Position numbers and translations under genes: made by a program. Below the pieces are notes generated by a model. The model saw only the letters and a program-made list of their open reading frames with translations, was not told where the DNA came from and ran no database searches. Positions 41,501 to 51,274 of a stretch of 51,791 nt of DNA are shown in pieces; position 1 is the stretch's first letter, and each line of letters begins with the position of its first letter. The stretch spans positions 1 to 51,791 of the forward strand of contig DXBO01000098.1 in assembly GCA_019116485.1 (NCBI GenBank). The letters are read 5' to 3'. The DNA comes from Candidatus Gemmiger excrementavium. GTDB taxonomy: Bacteria > Bacillota > Clostridia > Oscillospirales > Ruminococcaceae.

Positions 41501-42730
41501 ATGGCAAAGATTGCAATCATGGGCTTCGGCACCGTCGGCAGCGGTGTGCTGGAAGTCTGCCGCCGCAACGCGGCCTCCATTGCCCGGCGTGCCGGGGAAC
41601 CGGTGGAAGTCAAATACATCCTGGACGTGCGGGATTTCTCGTCCTCGCCGGATGCCGCACTGTTCACTACCTCGCTGGACACCATTCTGGATGATCCCGA
41701 GATCAAGGTGGTGGTGGAGACCATCGGCGGCACCAAATTCGCCTACCCGTATGTGCGCCGCTGCCTGGAAAGTGGCCGCAGTGTCTGCACCTCCAACAAG
41801 GAAATGGTGGCCACCTACGGCGCCGAGCTGCTGGAACTGGCCCGCAGCCACGGGGCGGCTTTCCTGTTTGAGGCCAGCGTGGGCGGCGGCACCCCCATCA
41901 TTACCCCCATGCACCAGTGCCTGGCGGCCAACCACATCAGCCGGGTGCAGGGCATCGTCAACGGCACCACCAACTTCATGCTCACCAAAATGAAACGGGA
42001 GAACATGAGTTTTGAGGAAGCCCTCAAGATCGCCCAGCAACTGGGCTATGCCGAGACCAAGGACCCCGGCGACGACGTGGACGGGCGGGATGCCTGCCGC
42101 AAGATCGCTATTCTGGCCAGCCTGGCCTGCGGGCACCATGTCTATCCCGACAACATTCCCACCCGGGGCATCCGGGACATCACGGTGGCCGATGTGAAAG
42201 CTGCTGAAAAGCTGGACTGTGCCATCAAACTCATCGCCTGGTATGATGAAGGCGAAAACGGCAGGATGGCCGTGGGTGTGGAGCCCATGCTGGTGCCGGA
42301 GACCAATCAGCTGGCCGGTGTGGACGACGTGTTCAACGCTGTACTCATGCAGGGCGACATGCTGGGCGACGTGGTGTTCTACGGCAAGGGCGCGGGCAAG
42401 CTGCCCACCGCCAGTGCCGTGGTGGCGGATGTCATCGACGCCCTCAAGGAAGGGGCCCAGGTCCACGACAGCCTGTTCTGGAAACCCGCCCCCAAGCCGG
42501 AAGGCCAGCTGACCGACCCCGGCGTGCACGCCTGGTATATCCGGGTGAGCGGTGTGGCAGCGGCACTGCTGCCCAGTGTGGCGGGCCCCGGCCAGGTAGT
42601 GTTCGAACAGGGCGGAGAGGCGGCCTACCGCATCGACGGGGCCACCACCGCCCAGGTGGAGGAGATCGCGGCCAAGGTCGCCGTGCTGGGCGGCCAGGTA
42701 CGCCTGGTCCTCAAGCAGCTTGACGCATAA
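41501..42730 (+). CDS. hom: Homoserine dehydrogenase
   Basis: This 409-residue enzyme reduces aspartate semialdehyde to homoserine. The NAD(P) motif is GFGTVGSG (8-15), the substrate region includes GGTPIITPM and NGTTNF near residue 152, and DPGDDVDGRDACRK near 188 carries the catalytic Asp and Lys. The C-terminal part (about 340-409) looks like an ACT domain, suggesting threonine feedback. GGGGGAA precedes the ATG. thrB begins 31 bp downstream of its stop, so this is an operon gene for threonine and methionine supply. Confidence 0.95.
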   Translation: MAKIAIMGFGTVGSGVLEVCRRNAASIARRAGEPVEVKYILDVRDFSSSPDAALFTTSLDTILDDPEIKVVVETIGGTKFAYPYVRRCLESGRSVCTSNKEMVATYGAELLELARSHGAAFLFEASVGGGTPIITPMHQCLAANHISRVQGIVNGTTNFMLTKMKRENMSFEEALKIAQQLGYAETKDPGDDVDGRDACRKIAILASLACGHHVYPDNIPTRGIRDITVADVKAAEKLDCAIKLIAWYDEGENGRMAVGVEPMLVPETNQLAGVDDVFNAVLMQGDMLGDVVFYGKGAGKLPTASAVVADVIDALKEGAQVHDSLFWKPAPKPEGQLTDPGVHAWYIRVSGVAAALLPSVAGPGQVVFEQGGEAAYRIDGATTAQVEEIAAKVAVLGGQVRLVLKQLDA

Positions 42731-42761
42731 AAAGCATGCACGAAAGAGGGGAGCCTCTCAT

Positions 42762-43652
42762 ATGATACAAGTAACCGTTCCGGCCACCAGTGCCAATGTG
42801 GGTGCGGGGTTTGACTCGCTGGGTCTGGCGGTGTCCATGCACAACGTCTTTACCTTTGAGGAATGCGACCATATCCACATCACCTCGGTGGACGGCACCC
42901 ACGTCCCGGCCGGGTCCAACAACCTGGTCTACCGCTCGGCCCGGGTGGTCTACGACCAGCTGGGAATCCCGCTGAAAGGTCTGCGCATCACCCAGCGCAA
43001 CGACATCCCCATGGCCCGGGGCCTGGGTTCCAGTTCCGCCTGTATCGTGGCGGGTATCCTGGGGGCCAATGCCCTGTTGGGCGATAAGCTGACCAAGCGC
43101 CAGATGCTGACCCTGGCCACCGCCATTGAGGGACACCCCGACAACGTGGCACCCGCCATGCTGGGGGGCTTTGTCACCAGTGTCATTGATGAAGGGCAGG
43201 TCTACAGCGTCAAGAAAGACATTGACCCGGAGCTGGCCTTTGCGGCCTTTGTGCCGGATTTCCGCCTGCTCACTGCCAAGGCCCGGGCGGCGCTGCCGCA
43301 GATGGTCAGCCACAAGGATGCGGTCTACAACCTGTCCCGGGCGGCTCTGGCCACGGCAGCTTTCTGCGATGGTGACTACGCCCTGCTGGGGGTGGCCACC
43401 AAAGATTCGCTGCATCAGCAGTACCGTCTGCCGCTGATCCAGGGCGGCGACGAAGTCTTTGACCTGGCTATGGACCTGGGCGCCATGGCGGCCTACATCT
43501 CGGGCGCCGGGCCTACCATTATGGCGGTAGTCCACAAGGACGACGCCGCTTTCTTTGACCGGGCTGCGGCGGCGCTGCAGCAGAGCGAGCTGCTCCGTCA
43601 TTTTACTGTCTACCGGCTGCTGGCCGACAACGCCGGCGCGGTGGTACAGTAA
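42762..43652 (+). CDS. thrB: Homoserine kinase
   Basis: This 296-residue GHMP kinase phosphorylates homoserine for threonine synthesis. The ATP-binding motif is PMARGLGSSSACIV (near residues 83-96), and the N-terminal VPATSANVGAGFDSLG is the family signature. The C-terminal YISGAGPTIMAV completes motif 3. GAAAGAGGGGAG precedes the ATG at 42762. The lysC gene follows 36 bp later. Threonine synthase (thrC) is not in the window. Confidence 0.95.
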   Translation: MIQVTVPATSANVGAGFDSLGLAVSMHNVFTFEECDHIHITSVDGTHVPAGSNNLVYRSARVVYDQLGIPLKGLRITQRNDIPMARGLGSSSACIVAGILGANALLGDKLTKRQMLTLATAIEGHPDNVAPAMLGGFVTSVIDEGQVYSVKKDIDPELAFAAFVPDFRLLTAKARAALPQMVSHKDAVYNLSRAALATAAFCDGDYALLGVATKDSLHQQYRLPLIQGGDEVFDLAMDLGAMAAYISGAGPTIMAVVHKDDAAFFDRAAAALQQSELLRHFTVYRLLADNAGAVVQ

Positions 43653-43688
43653 CGTGCGTGTGCATAGATAGGGAGGAATTGGATTTTT

Positions 43689-44897
43689 ATGGCTTTGATC
43701 GTGCAAAAATTCGGCGGCACCTCCGTCAAGGACCGCGGCCGCATCTTCAACGTGGCGCGCATCGTCATGAATACGCGCAACGCTGGCAACGACGTGGTGG
43801 TGGTGGTCTCCGCCCAGGGCGATACCACCGACGACCTTATCGCCAAGGCTGCCGAGATCACCTCGGACCCGTCCCACCGCGAGATGGATATGCTGCTGGC
43901 TACCGGTGAACAGATTTCCATTGCCCTGCTGACCATGGCGCTGCAGGAACTGGGTGTTTCGGCCATCAGCCTGACCGGCTGGCAGGCGGGCTTCAGCACG
44001 GACCGCTCCTACTCCAAAGCGCGCATCAAGCGCCTGGATACCGAGCGGGTGGAGAGCGAACTGGCCCGTAACCGCGTGGTAGTGGTGGCAGGTTTCCAGG
44101 GGCTCAACCGGTCCGACGACATCACCACCCTGGGCCGCGGCGGCAGCGATACCTCGGCTGTGGCGTTGGCGGCGGCACTGCACGCAGACCGCTGCCAGAT
44201 CTACACCGACGTAGAGGGCGTCTACACCGCCGACCCGCGCAAGATTCCCAAGGCCACCAAGCTCAAGGAGATCACGTTTGACGAAATGCTGGAACTGGCC
44301 TCGCTGGGTGCCCAGGTACTCAACAACCGCAGCGTCGAACTTGCCAAAAAATACAATGTGGAGCTGGAAGTCATCTCCAGCATCAACCCGGTGCCCGGCA
44401 CCATCGTGAAGGAGGAAGCCAACGTGGAAGGTATGCTCATCAAAGGTGTGGCGAAGGACAACGACGTCGCCGTAATTTCCATCAAGAATGTCCCGGACGT
44501 GCCCGGCATGTCCTTTAAGGTGTTCAGCCTGCTGGCACAGAAGAACATCAACGTGGATATCATCCTGCAGAGTTCCGGCAACGAAGCCGGCACCAAGGAC
44601 CTGAGCTTCACGGTGCCCCTGGGCGACGCCGAGGGCGCTGCTTCGGCCCTTAAGGCCGCGGCCTCCCGTTTCGGCGGCGGCGAGATCAGCGTCGACAAGC
44701 ACAGCGCCAAAGTCTCCATTGTGGGGGCCGGCATGCAGAGCCATTCCGGTGTGGCTTCCACCATGTTCGAAGCACTGTTCAACCAGAACATCAACATCAA
44801 GATGATCTCCACCAGCGAGATCAAGATCAGCGTCATCATCGACGAGCAGGAGGCCGACAAGGCCGTCGCCGCCATCCACGACGCCTTCATCAACTAA
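43689..44897 (+). CDS. lysC: Aspartate kinase
   Basis: This 402-residue enzyme makes aspartyl phosphate, the first step to lysine, threonine and methionine. The catalytic lysine lies in VQKFGGTSV (residues 5-13), and GRGGSDTSAVALAAAL near 150 is the substrate and nucleotide region. Two ACT domains follow from about 265 (VISIKNVPDVPGM and VSIVGAGMQSH), which usually carry feedback by lysine or threonine. Its length fits a monofunctional, class II type enzyme. AGGGAGG precedes the ATG, and a long hairpin follows. Confidence 0.95.
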   Translation: MALIVQKFGGTSVKDRGRIFNVARIVMNTRNAGNDVVVVVSAQGDTTDDLIAKAAEITSDPSHREMDMLLATGEQISIALLTMALQELGVSAISLTGWQAGFSTDRSYSKARIKRLDTERVESELARNRVVVVAGFQGLNRSDDITTLGRGGSDTSAVALAAALHADRCQIYTDVEGVYTADPRKIPKATKLKEITFDEMLELASLGAQVLNNRSVELAKKYNVELEVISSINPVPGTIVKEEANVEGMLIKGVAKDNDVAVISIKNVPDVPGMSFKVFSLLAQKNINVDIILQSSGNEAGTKDLSFTVPLGDAEGAASALKAAASRFGGGEISVDKHSAKVSIVGAGMQSHSGVASTMFEALFNQNINIKMISTSEIKISVIIDEQEADKAVAAIHDAFIN

Positions 44898-44928
44898 TTT
44901 CGTTTTCCGTTATAGAGGGGAAAGGGTC

Positions 44929-44966
44929 AGCCCCCGTGCGCAGTGCGGCGCACGGGGGCTTTGTTT
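44929..44966. terminator. Hairpin between lysC and the MATE gene
   Basis: AGCCCCCGTGCGC (44929-44941) pairs perfectly with GCGCACGGGGGCT (44948-44960), loop AGTGCG. The T-run is short (TTGTTTG), but a 13-bp stem is strong. It can serve the convergent lysC and MATE genes. Confidence 0.75.
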
Positions 44967-44992
44967 GTGTCGGTCTGAGGATGTCAAGAAAA

Positions 44993-46417
44993 TCAGACCT
45001 GGATGGGGGCGCCCAGGGCGCCTTTGCGTTTCAGCCAGCCGTAGGCAGCCAGACAGATCACCACCGACAGCAAAGACCCGGTGGCGGTGGCCAGGCCCAT
45101 GGGATACAGTGTGTCGGCAAACAGCACCGACATCAGGTAGACGCCGGGCACCCGCACCAGCGCAATGGCGATGATGTTGTGTAAAAAGGAGATTTCTGAC
45201 CGGCCATAGGCACAGAAATATCCGCTGAAGCTGAAATGGATGCCCGCGAAAATGCAGTCCCAGATGTAGCCCCGCAGGTACTGGCCGCCCGCAGCAATGA
45301 CCGCTGTGTCGGCGGTGAACAGCCCTACCACCGGCGCGGCGATGAACTGCATAAGAATACCTGCCGCCAGGCCGAACCCTGCGGCAATGCGGATGGCGTA
45401 CCGCAGCGTCAGCGCCGCGCGGTCATGCTTGCCGGCGCCGATGTTCTGGGCGCCCAGGGCCGATACGGTGGACAGCATGGAAGAGGGGACCAGGAACAAA
45501 AAGCTGATGATCTTTTCCACGATGCCCACTGCCGCGGAATCGGTCAGCCCCCGCCGGTTGGCGATGACCGTAATGACGATAAAAGCGATCTGGATCAGTC
45601 CGTCCTGAAACGCCACCGGCAGCCCGATTTTAAGCACCTGCCGCAGCACCGCCCGCTGGGGCCGAAAATCAGCGCGGTGTACCGCAAAACCGGTACGGCG
45701 GCGCAGAATCACCGCCAGCGAGACCGCCACGCTGATGGCCTGGGACAGTGTGGTGCCCAGTGCGGCACCGGCAGGCCCCATACTCAGAGCGCCGATAAAA
45801 AGATAATCCAGCCCGATGTTGGCCACGCAGGCCACCGCGATGAAGTACATAGGACTTTTGGAATCCCCCAGCCCCCGGAAGATGGAGGCGATGATGTTAT
45901 AGGCTGTGATGCAGGGAATGCCCAAAAAGCAGACGGTCAGGTAAGCCACAGTACCCTCCACAGCTTCTGCCGGGGTGGACATTATCGCTACGATGGGCCG
46001 CACCGCCGCCAGCAGCGCCGCCGTCATCGCTGCCGAAAGGACCATGAACAGCGTGACTGTATTGCCGATGGTGCGCCCTACCAGGGACCGGTCCCCGGCG
46101 CCCATAGCCCGCCCGATGGTCACGGTGGAACCCATAGCCAGACCCACGATCATGACGGTGAGCATGTGCATGACCTGGCTGCCGATGGATACCGCCGTGG
46201 TGCTGGCCACGGCACCAAACTGGCCGATGATGAACAGATCGGCCATGCCATACAGTGTCTGCAAAAAGTAAGAAAACAGGTAGGGCAGCGAGAAGCACAG
46301 AATATTGCGCAGTACGCTGCCAGTGGTCAAATTTCGTTCCATAGCGTGTTGTGTACCGGTCCGCAGGGATTCCGCCGCCGCGGCAGGAGCGGGCCGTTCC
46401 TTCTGATAGTTTATCAT
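44993..46417 (-). CDS. MATE-family multidrug/cation exporter
   Basis: This 474-residue membrane protein has about twelve hydrophobic spans arranged in two homologous halves, with the MATE signatures LFIIGQFGAVASTTAVSIGS near residue 52 and AIMSTP in the first half. It would exchange drugs or other organic cations for Na+ or H+. The start is taken at 46417; an internal ATG at 46342 (449 residues) is the usual length and an equally possible start, and neither has a strong ribosome site. A 16-bp palindrome overlaps its promoter. It is monocistronic and convergent to lysC. Confidence 0.92.
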   Translation of the reverse strand: MINYQKERPAPAAAAESLRTGTQHAMERNLTTGSVLRNILCFSLPYLFSYFLQTLYGMADLFIIGQFGAVASTTAVSIGSQVMHMLTVMIVGLAMGSTVTIGRAMGAGDRSLVGRTIGNTVTLFMVLSAAMTAALLAAVRPIVAIMSTPAEAVEGTVAYLTVCFLGIPCITAYNIIASIFRGLGDSKSPMYFIAVACVANIGLDYLFIGALSMGPAGAALGTTLSQAISVAVSLAVILRRRTGFAVHRADFRPQRAVLRQVLKIGLPVAFQDGLIQIAFIVITVIANRRGLTDSAAVGIVEKIISFLFLVPSSMLSTVSALGAQNIGAGKHDRAALTLRYAIRIAAGFGLAAGILMQFIAAPVVGLFTADTAVIAAGGQYLRGYIWDCIFAGIHFSFSGYFCAYGRSEISFLHNIIAIALVRVPGVYLMSVLFADTLYPMGLATATGSLLSVVICLAAYGWLKRKGALGAPIQV

Positions 46418-46457
46418 ACACCCGCCGCGCGGTCCTTTGTCAATCGTTTTCTGCAAA

Positions 46458-46486
46458 TATATACAAAGATTTCGTATAAATACGAA
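46458..46486 (-). promoter_or_regulatory. MATE promoter with palindromic operator candidate
   Basis: The inverted repeat TTCGTATAAATACGAA (46471-46486, two 7-bp arms around AA) overlaps the -35 region of a minus-strand promoter, TTCGTA (46481-46486), 17 bp, TATATA (46458-46463). The position suits a repressor of the exporter gene. The regulator itself is not in the window. Confidence 0.55.
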
Positions 46487-46525
46487 TAGGGAAAGAGCTG
46501 CCAGGCAAGATTTTTGTCCGGTTGG

Positions 46526-46554
46526 TTTACTTTTGCGGGGCAAAGCGGTATAAT
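46526..46554 (+). promoter_or_regulatory. Predicted promoter of the yfmF-yfmH-lgt-folD operon
   Basis: TTTACT (46526-46531), a 17-bp spacer and TATAAT (46549-46554) lie 31 bp upstream of the yfmF start codon. Confidence 0.7.
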
Positions 46555-46585
46555 ACACCTATCTATTGTTGAAAGGACTACGGAT

Positions 46586-47884
46586 TTGGAACGGAAACAA
46601 CTTGCGCCCGGCGTATACATCACCACGCTGGACGCCGAAAAATTCAATCGCTGCCGCATCACCCTGCATCTGCGCTTTCCCGCCCGGCGGGAATCTGCCA
46701 CCGACGCCGCTGTGCTGGCCCTGGTGCTGGAACGCGGTTATGCGGCTTGCCCCGATATGACCGCTCTGTCCCGCCGGTTGGCCCAGCTGTACGGCGCCGA
46801 CCTGGGGGTGGACCTGTCCAGTGCGGGCAGCGACCGGGTACTCTCCGCCGATATCTGCGGCATCAAGGATCGGTATGCCCTGGCGGGAGAGAACCTGACC
46901 GATGCATACGCCGACATCGTGTTCGGCACGATTTTTGACCCCTACCTGGTGGATGGTGTCTTTGATGCCGAGGCTGTGCGCATTGAGACAGAGACCCAGG
47001 CACGCCGCCTGGAAGCGGAGTTCAACTCCAAGCGGCTGTACTGTGTGCGCCAGGCCCGCCGTAAATTCTTCGGGGATTCCCCGGCCGGCATCGAACTGGG
47101 GGGATACCCCGGTGAACTGGTCCACGTCACCCCGGCCAGTCTCAAGGCGGAATATGATCGCATCCTGTCCACGGCGTCCATCGACGTAATGGTACAGGGC
47201 GCTGACGAGGCCCGGGTGGCCGAACTGCTGCTGGCCAAGCTGGCCCAGGTGCGGCGGGACCCGCAGCCCTTTGCGGCACCTATGGGGATGCCCGCCGGGC
47301 CGCTGCGCAAATTTACCGAGGAGATTCCCGCCCTGACCCAGGCCAAGCTGTGCATGCTGTTTACAGCGGGGGAAAACGCCAACCCGCCCAGCGTCAGCAT
47401 CCTGCGGGTAGCCATGAGCGTATTGGGCGGTTCCGCCACCAGCCGGTTGTTCCGCAATGTGCGGGAAAAACAGTCTCTGTGCTACTACTGCGGTTCGGCA
47501 GCCCAGCGGGCCACCGGTGTCATGATGATCGACTCCGGCGTGGAACCGGGCCGGGAAGCGGAGGCGGAAGCCGCCATTCTGGCCGAGTGGGAAGCCCTGA
47601 AAAACGGCCCCATCACCCAAGAGGAAGTGGACGACTGCCGCCGGGGGCTGCTCTCCGGCATGGATGCGCTGGGCGACAGCCTGGCTGCCCTGGAAAACTG
47701 GTACTATGGTCAGATCACCCGGGGCGAACCGCTTTATCCGCCGGAATACGGCAAGGTGCTGACCAGTGCCGTCAGCCTGGACGAAGTGCGCCAGGCCCTG
47801 CAGGGGTACAGCTATTCGGTGTGCTATGCCGTGACCGCCAAGCCCGGCACCCAGGGGAAAGGAGGTGCCGTTGATGTGCAGTAA
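46586..47884 (+). CDS. yfmF: M16 peptidase-like protein without zinc motif (YfmF-type)
   Basis: This 432-residue protein has the M16 fold, but the HxxEH zinc motif is not visible, so it is probably the inactive partner of the following protein, as in other paired M16 proteases. Segments like SRLFRNVREKQSLCYYCGS near residue 285 match the usual substrate-binding RxxY region. Similar proteins are annotated as EF-P 5-aminopentanol modification-associated YfmF. The start is TTG at 46586, 8 bp after AAAGGA; no ATG is available. The next gene overlaps its end by 11 bp and is translated from a strong AAAGGAGG inside it. Confidence 0.88.
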   Translation: MERKQLAPGVYITTLDAEKFNRCRITLHLRFPARRESATDAAVLALVLERGYAACPDMTALSRRLAQLYGADLGVDLSSAGSDRVLSADICGIKDRYALAGENLTDAYADIVFGTIFDPYLVDGVFDAEAVRIETETQARRLEAEFNSKRLYCVRQARRKFFGDSPAGIELGGYPGELVHVTPASLKAEYDRILSTASIDVMVQGADEARVAELLLAKLAQVRRDPQPFAAPMGMPAGPLRKFTEEIPALTQAKLCMLFTAGENANPPSVSILRVAMSVLGGSATSRLFRNVREKQSLCYYCGSAAQRATGVMMIDSGVEPGREAEAEAAILAEWEALKNGPITQEEVDDCRRGLLSGMDALGDSLAALENWYYGQITRGEPLYPPEYGKVLTSAVSLDEVRQALQGYSYSVCYAVTAKPGTQGKGGAVDVQ

Positions 47885-49175
47885 GGAATCTTTTGCCGCC
47901 GTACAGGCCCGCGCTGCCGCGGCGGTGGGCTGCCAGCGCACGGTGCTGCCCAGCGGTCTGACGGTACTGTGCCGCACTATGCCCGGCTACAGCAGCGTGC
48001 ACGCCATCTATGCGGCGGCTTTCGGGTCCATCCACCGGGAATTTGTACTGGACGGAAAGCCGGTCTCGCTGCCTGCGGGTACGGCCCATTTCCTGGAACA
48101 CAAGATGTGTGAGACCCCCCAGGGGGATTCTTTCAGTTTTTATGCCAAGACCGGTGCATCGGCCAACGCTTTTACCAGTTATGACCGCACTTGCTACCTG
48201 TTTTCGGCTACCCAGAAGATCGACGAAAACCTGGATATCCTGCTGGGCATGGTGGGCAAACCCTGGTTCACCAAGGCTACCATTGCCAAAGAGCAGGGCA
48301 TCATCGGGCAGGAGATCAAGATGTATGACGACAGCCCCGACTGGCGGCTGCTCAACGCATTATTCCGCTGTCTGTATGGCGGTCATCCCCTGCGGGACGA
48401 CATCGCCGGTACGGTGGACAGCATCGCCCAGTTGACACCCCAGCTGCTGTACAGCTGCACCAAGGCATTTTATGCCCCTTCCAACATGGTGCTGTCGGTG
48501 GCGGGTAAAATCACGCTGGATCAGGCGGTGGAAGCCTGCAAGCGCAACGGTCTTTACCGTGCCCGCCCCGGGCACCAGGTGGAATGGGATATCCCGGCGG
48601 AGGAAGGGCCGGTCCTGCACCACGAAGCCGGCTTTACCATGCCGGTGAACAAGCCCTGCTTCGGTGTGGCCTACCGGGAGCCGCCTCTGGAACCCGGCGA
48701 CCTGAAGCGGGAACTGCTGCTGGATATGCTGGGGGACCTGGTAGCCGGTGGACTGACCACGCTGTACCGCAAACTGTACGACGAGGCGCTGGTCAACCCG
48801 GAATTTTCCGGCGACTTCATCGCCGTGCGGGGCGCCTGTGCCGTGGCGTTTACCGGCGAAAGCGATACCCCCCGGGAAGTGGCGGCACTGCTCCAGGCAG
48901 AGATCGAGCGTCTGCGTACCGAAGGCATCGACCCCGAGTTGTTCACGCTGGTCAAAAACCAGATGTACGGGGAATTGCTGGGGGATGTGGAGACGGTGGA
49001 CGACGCCGCCGAGGAGGCTGCCGCTGCCTGCCTGAAAGGCCGCACCCTGGCCGATGAGATCGCCGCGCTGGCAGCCCTGACTGTAGAGGACGCCAATGCC
49101 CTGCTGCAGACGGCCCTGCGGGAAGAAAACCGCGCTTATGTACAGATTGACCCGCAGGACCCCTGCGGAGAATGA
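47874..49175 (+). CDS. yfmH: M16-family zinc peptidase (YfmH-type)
   Basis: This 433-residue protein has the zinc motif AHFLEHKMCE near residues 76-85 (HxxEH), with a third zinc ligand in GQEIKMYDD near 146. It would be the active half of the YfmF/YfmH pair, which cuts peptides or processes modified elongation factor P. AAAGGAGG ends 8 bp before the ATG at 47874. Two other start codons upstream are too close to the site. The lgt gene starts 12 bp after the stop. Confidence 0.93.
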   Translation: MCSKESFAAVQARAAAAVGCQRTVLPSGLTVLCRTMPGYSSVHAIYAAAFGSIHREFVLDGKPVSLPAGTAHFLEHKMCETPQGDSFSFYAKTGASANAFTSYDRTCYLFSATQKIDENLDILLGMVGKPWFTKATIAKEQGIIGQEIKMYDDSPDWRLLNALFRCLYGGHPLRDDIAGTVDSIAQLTPQLLYSCTKAFYAPSNMVLSVAGKITLDQAVEACKRNGLYRARPGHQVEWDIPAEEGPVLHHEAGFTMPVNKPCFGVAYREPPLEPGDLKRELLLDMLGDLVAGGLTTLYRKLYDEALVNPEFSGDFIAVRGACAVAFTGESDTPREVAALLQAEIERLRTEGIDPELFTLVKNQMYGELLGDVETVDDAAEEAAAACLKGRTLADEIAALAALTVEDANALLQTALREENRAYVQIDPQDPCGE

Positions 49176-49187
49176 GGAAGTTCCGTT

Positions 49188-50351
49188 ATGGTGTATCATG
49201 TTCAGTTCCCGGGTTTGGGCTGGGAGTTTACCATCGACCGCGTGGCGCTGTCGGTGGGTGGGTTCAACATTTATTGGTATGGCGTCATCATCGCCGTGGG
49301 CATGCTGCTGGCGCTGCTCTATGCTTTCCGCCATGCGGTGGATTTTGGGATTGATGCAGACCGCCTGGTGGATGTGGTGGCCATCGGCACTGTCATGGCT
49401 ATCGTCTGCGCCAGGATTTACTACGTTGCCATGGCACCCTTCCAGTACCAGAGTTTCTGGGAGATGGTGGATATCCGCCTGGGAGGCATTGCCATCTACG
49501 GTGCGGTCATCGGCGCTTTCGTGTTCGGTGGCCTGGCTGCCAAATGGCGCAAGGTGCCGCTGCTGCCGCTGTTTGATTTGGTGGCCCTGGGATTTCTCAT
49601 CGGCCAGGGCGTGGGCCGCTGGGGCAACTTTGTCAACCAGGAGGCCTTCGGCACCAACACCACACTGCCCTGGGGTATGTACAGCGAGGGCACCGAGGCG
49701 TATCTGCGCTCGGTGCAGGTCACGCTGCCCGCCGGTGTCACCATCGACCCCACACTGCCGGTGCACCCCACCTTTTTCTATGAAAGTCTGTGGTGCCTGA
49801 TCGGCTTTGTGGTGCTGGCACTGTATGTCAAGCGCCGCCGGTTCCATGGCCAGATCTTTTTGCTCTACGTCATCTGGTACGGTCTGGGCCGCAGCTGGAT
49901 CGAGGGCCTGCGCACCGACTCGCTGCTGATTACCGGCACCGACCTGCGCGCCAGCCAGGTGGTGGCCTTTGCCACGGCCTTTGCGGCGTTTTTGCTGTTG
50001 GTGGCCGGACTGCGCCGGACCCGTGGGCAGGTATTGCGGGTGCCGTTGGCCGTGCGGGATATCCGCAAACAGGCCCGGGCAGGGGACCGCTTCAGCGTGG
50101 ACACGCTGCCCGCCAACGCCCCCCATGCCGAGTTTGTGGCTGCTACCGAGGCCATGAACCGCCGCCTGGACAGCCTGGACCTGGATGCGCCGGAGATCGA
50201 GGAACTGGAAGACCCCGAGCCGGCCATGACGCAGGAACCGCAGGAAGCGGAAGAACCGGAAGAACCGGAGCAGGAGACTGTGACGGCAGCGGAAGAACCC
50301 GCAGCGGAGGAAGCCGCCGAAGCAGAGGACGGGTCAAAAACCGAAGCCTGA
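49188..50351 (+). CDS. lgt: Prolipoprotein diacylglyceryl transferase with acidic tail
   Basis: This 387-residue membrane enzyme adds diacylglycerol to lipobox cysteines, for example that of the lipoprotein at 21.5 kb. About seven membrane spans occur in residues 1-270. The Lgt signature GRWGNFVNQEAFG near 145 has the catalytic Arg and Asn. A low-complexity Glu/Pro/Ala tail (about 320-387) follows, longer than the usual 260-300 residue enzyme. GAGGAAG precedes the ATG. The folD gene follows after 33 bp. Confidence 0.95.
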   Translation: MVYHVQFPGLGWEFTIDRVALSVGGFNIYWYGVIIAVGMLLALLYAFRHAVDFGIDADRLVDVVAIGTVMAIVCARIYYVAMAPFQYQSFWEMVDIRLGGIAIYGAVIGAFVFGGLAAKWRKVPLLPLFDLVALGFLIGQGVGRWGNFVNQEAFGTNTTLPWGMYSEGTEAYLRSVQVTLPAGVTIDPTLPVHPTFFYESLWCLIGFVVLALYVKRRRFHGQIFLLYVIWYGLGRSWIEGLRTDSLLITGTDLRASQVVAFATAFAAFLLLVAGLRRTRGQVLRVPLAVRDIRKQARAGDRFSVDTLPANAPHAEFVAATEAMNRRLDSLDLDAPEIEELEDPEPAMTQEPQEAEEPEEPEQETVTAAEEPAAEEAAEAEDGSKTEA

Positions 50352-50384
50352 CCGTTTTGGATAGAAACAAGAGGGGAGAACGCC

Positions 50385-51239
50385 ATGGGAGCGAATATCA
50401 TCGACGGCAAGGCATTGGCTGAAACCGTCAAGCAGGAGGCCGCCCAACAGGTGACGGCCCTGAAAGAACAGGGCATCACCCCCTGTCTTGCCGTGGTACT
50501 GGTGGGGGAGGACCCTGCCAGCCAGGTGTATGTGCGGGGCAAGATCAATGACTGCGCCCAGTGCGGTATCGAGAGCCGCAGCATCCGTCTGCCGGAAACT
50601 ACTACCCAGGCAGAACTGCTGGCCCAGGTGAAACTGCTGGCAGAGGACCCCGCTGTTCACGGAATTCTGGTACAGCTGCCGCTGCCTGCGGGGATTGACG
50701 AGAAGGCTGTCATCGACGCCATCCCGCCGGAAAAGGACGTGGATGGTTTTTCGCCGGTGAATGTGGGCCGCATGCAGATCGGGGAACCCTGCTATCTGCC
50801 CTGCACCCCGGCGGGTTGCATCCGTATGATCGAATCCACCGGCGTATCCATCGCGGGCAAACAGGCGGTGGTGGTGGGCCGGTCCAACATTGTGGGCAAA
50901 CCGGCAGCCATGTTGCTGCTGGCGAAGGATGCCACCGTGACCGTCTGCCATTCCAAGACCCGGAACCTGAAGGAACTGTGTGCCGCTGCGGACATTCTGG
51001 TGGCAGCGGTAGGCCGGGCTGGTTTTGTCACCGGTGATATGGTCAAACCGGGGGCGGTGGTCATTGATGTGGGCATCAACCGCGGGGCGGACGGCAAATT
51101 GCACGGGGACGTGGACTTTGCCGCCGCTGCCGAAAGGGCTGCCTGGATCACCCCGGTGCCCGGCGGCGTGGGGCCCATGACCCGGGCAATGTTGATGCTC
51201 AATACCGTGGAAGCGGCGCGCCGGGCCGCAGTGCGGTAA
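50385..51239 (+). CDS. folD: Bifunctional methylenetetrahydrofolate dehydrogenase/cyclohydrolase
   Basis: This 284-residue enzyme interconverts methylene- and formyl-tetrahydrofolate. Hallmarks are [14 protein letters not shown] with the catalytic Lys near residue 54, VQLPLP near 99, PCTPAGC near 140 and [12 protein letters not shown] near 162. The ending [12 protein letters not shown] is standard. GAGGGGAG precedes the ATG. It is the last gene of the operon before the L21 promoter. Confidence 0.96.
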   Translation: MGANIIDGKALAETVKQEAAQQVTALKEQGITPCLAVVLVGEDPASQVYVRGKINDCAQCGIESRSIRLPETTTQAELLAQVKLLAEDPAVHGILVQLPLPAGIDEKAVIDAIPPEKDVDGFSPVNVGRMQIGEPCYLPCTPAGCIRMIESTGVSIAGKQAVVVGRSNIVGKPAAMLLLAKDATVTVCHSKTRNLKELCAAADILVAAVGRAGFVTGDMVKPGAVVIDVGINRGADGKLHGDVDFAAAAERAAWITPVPGGVGPMTRAMLMLNTVEAARRAAVR

Positions 51240-51274
51240 AAAGCGCTGCAGCGGCTTTGTTTTACAAAAAGTGG

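Noticed and set aside
51221-51262. Hairpin after folD as a terminator
   Set aside because: The stem is imperfect and not followed by a T-run, so I did not list it.
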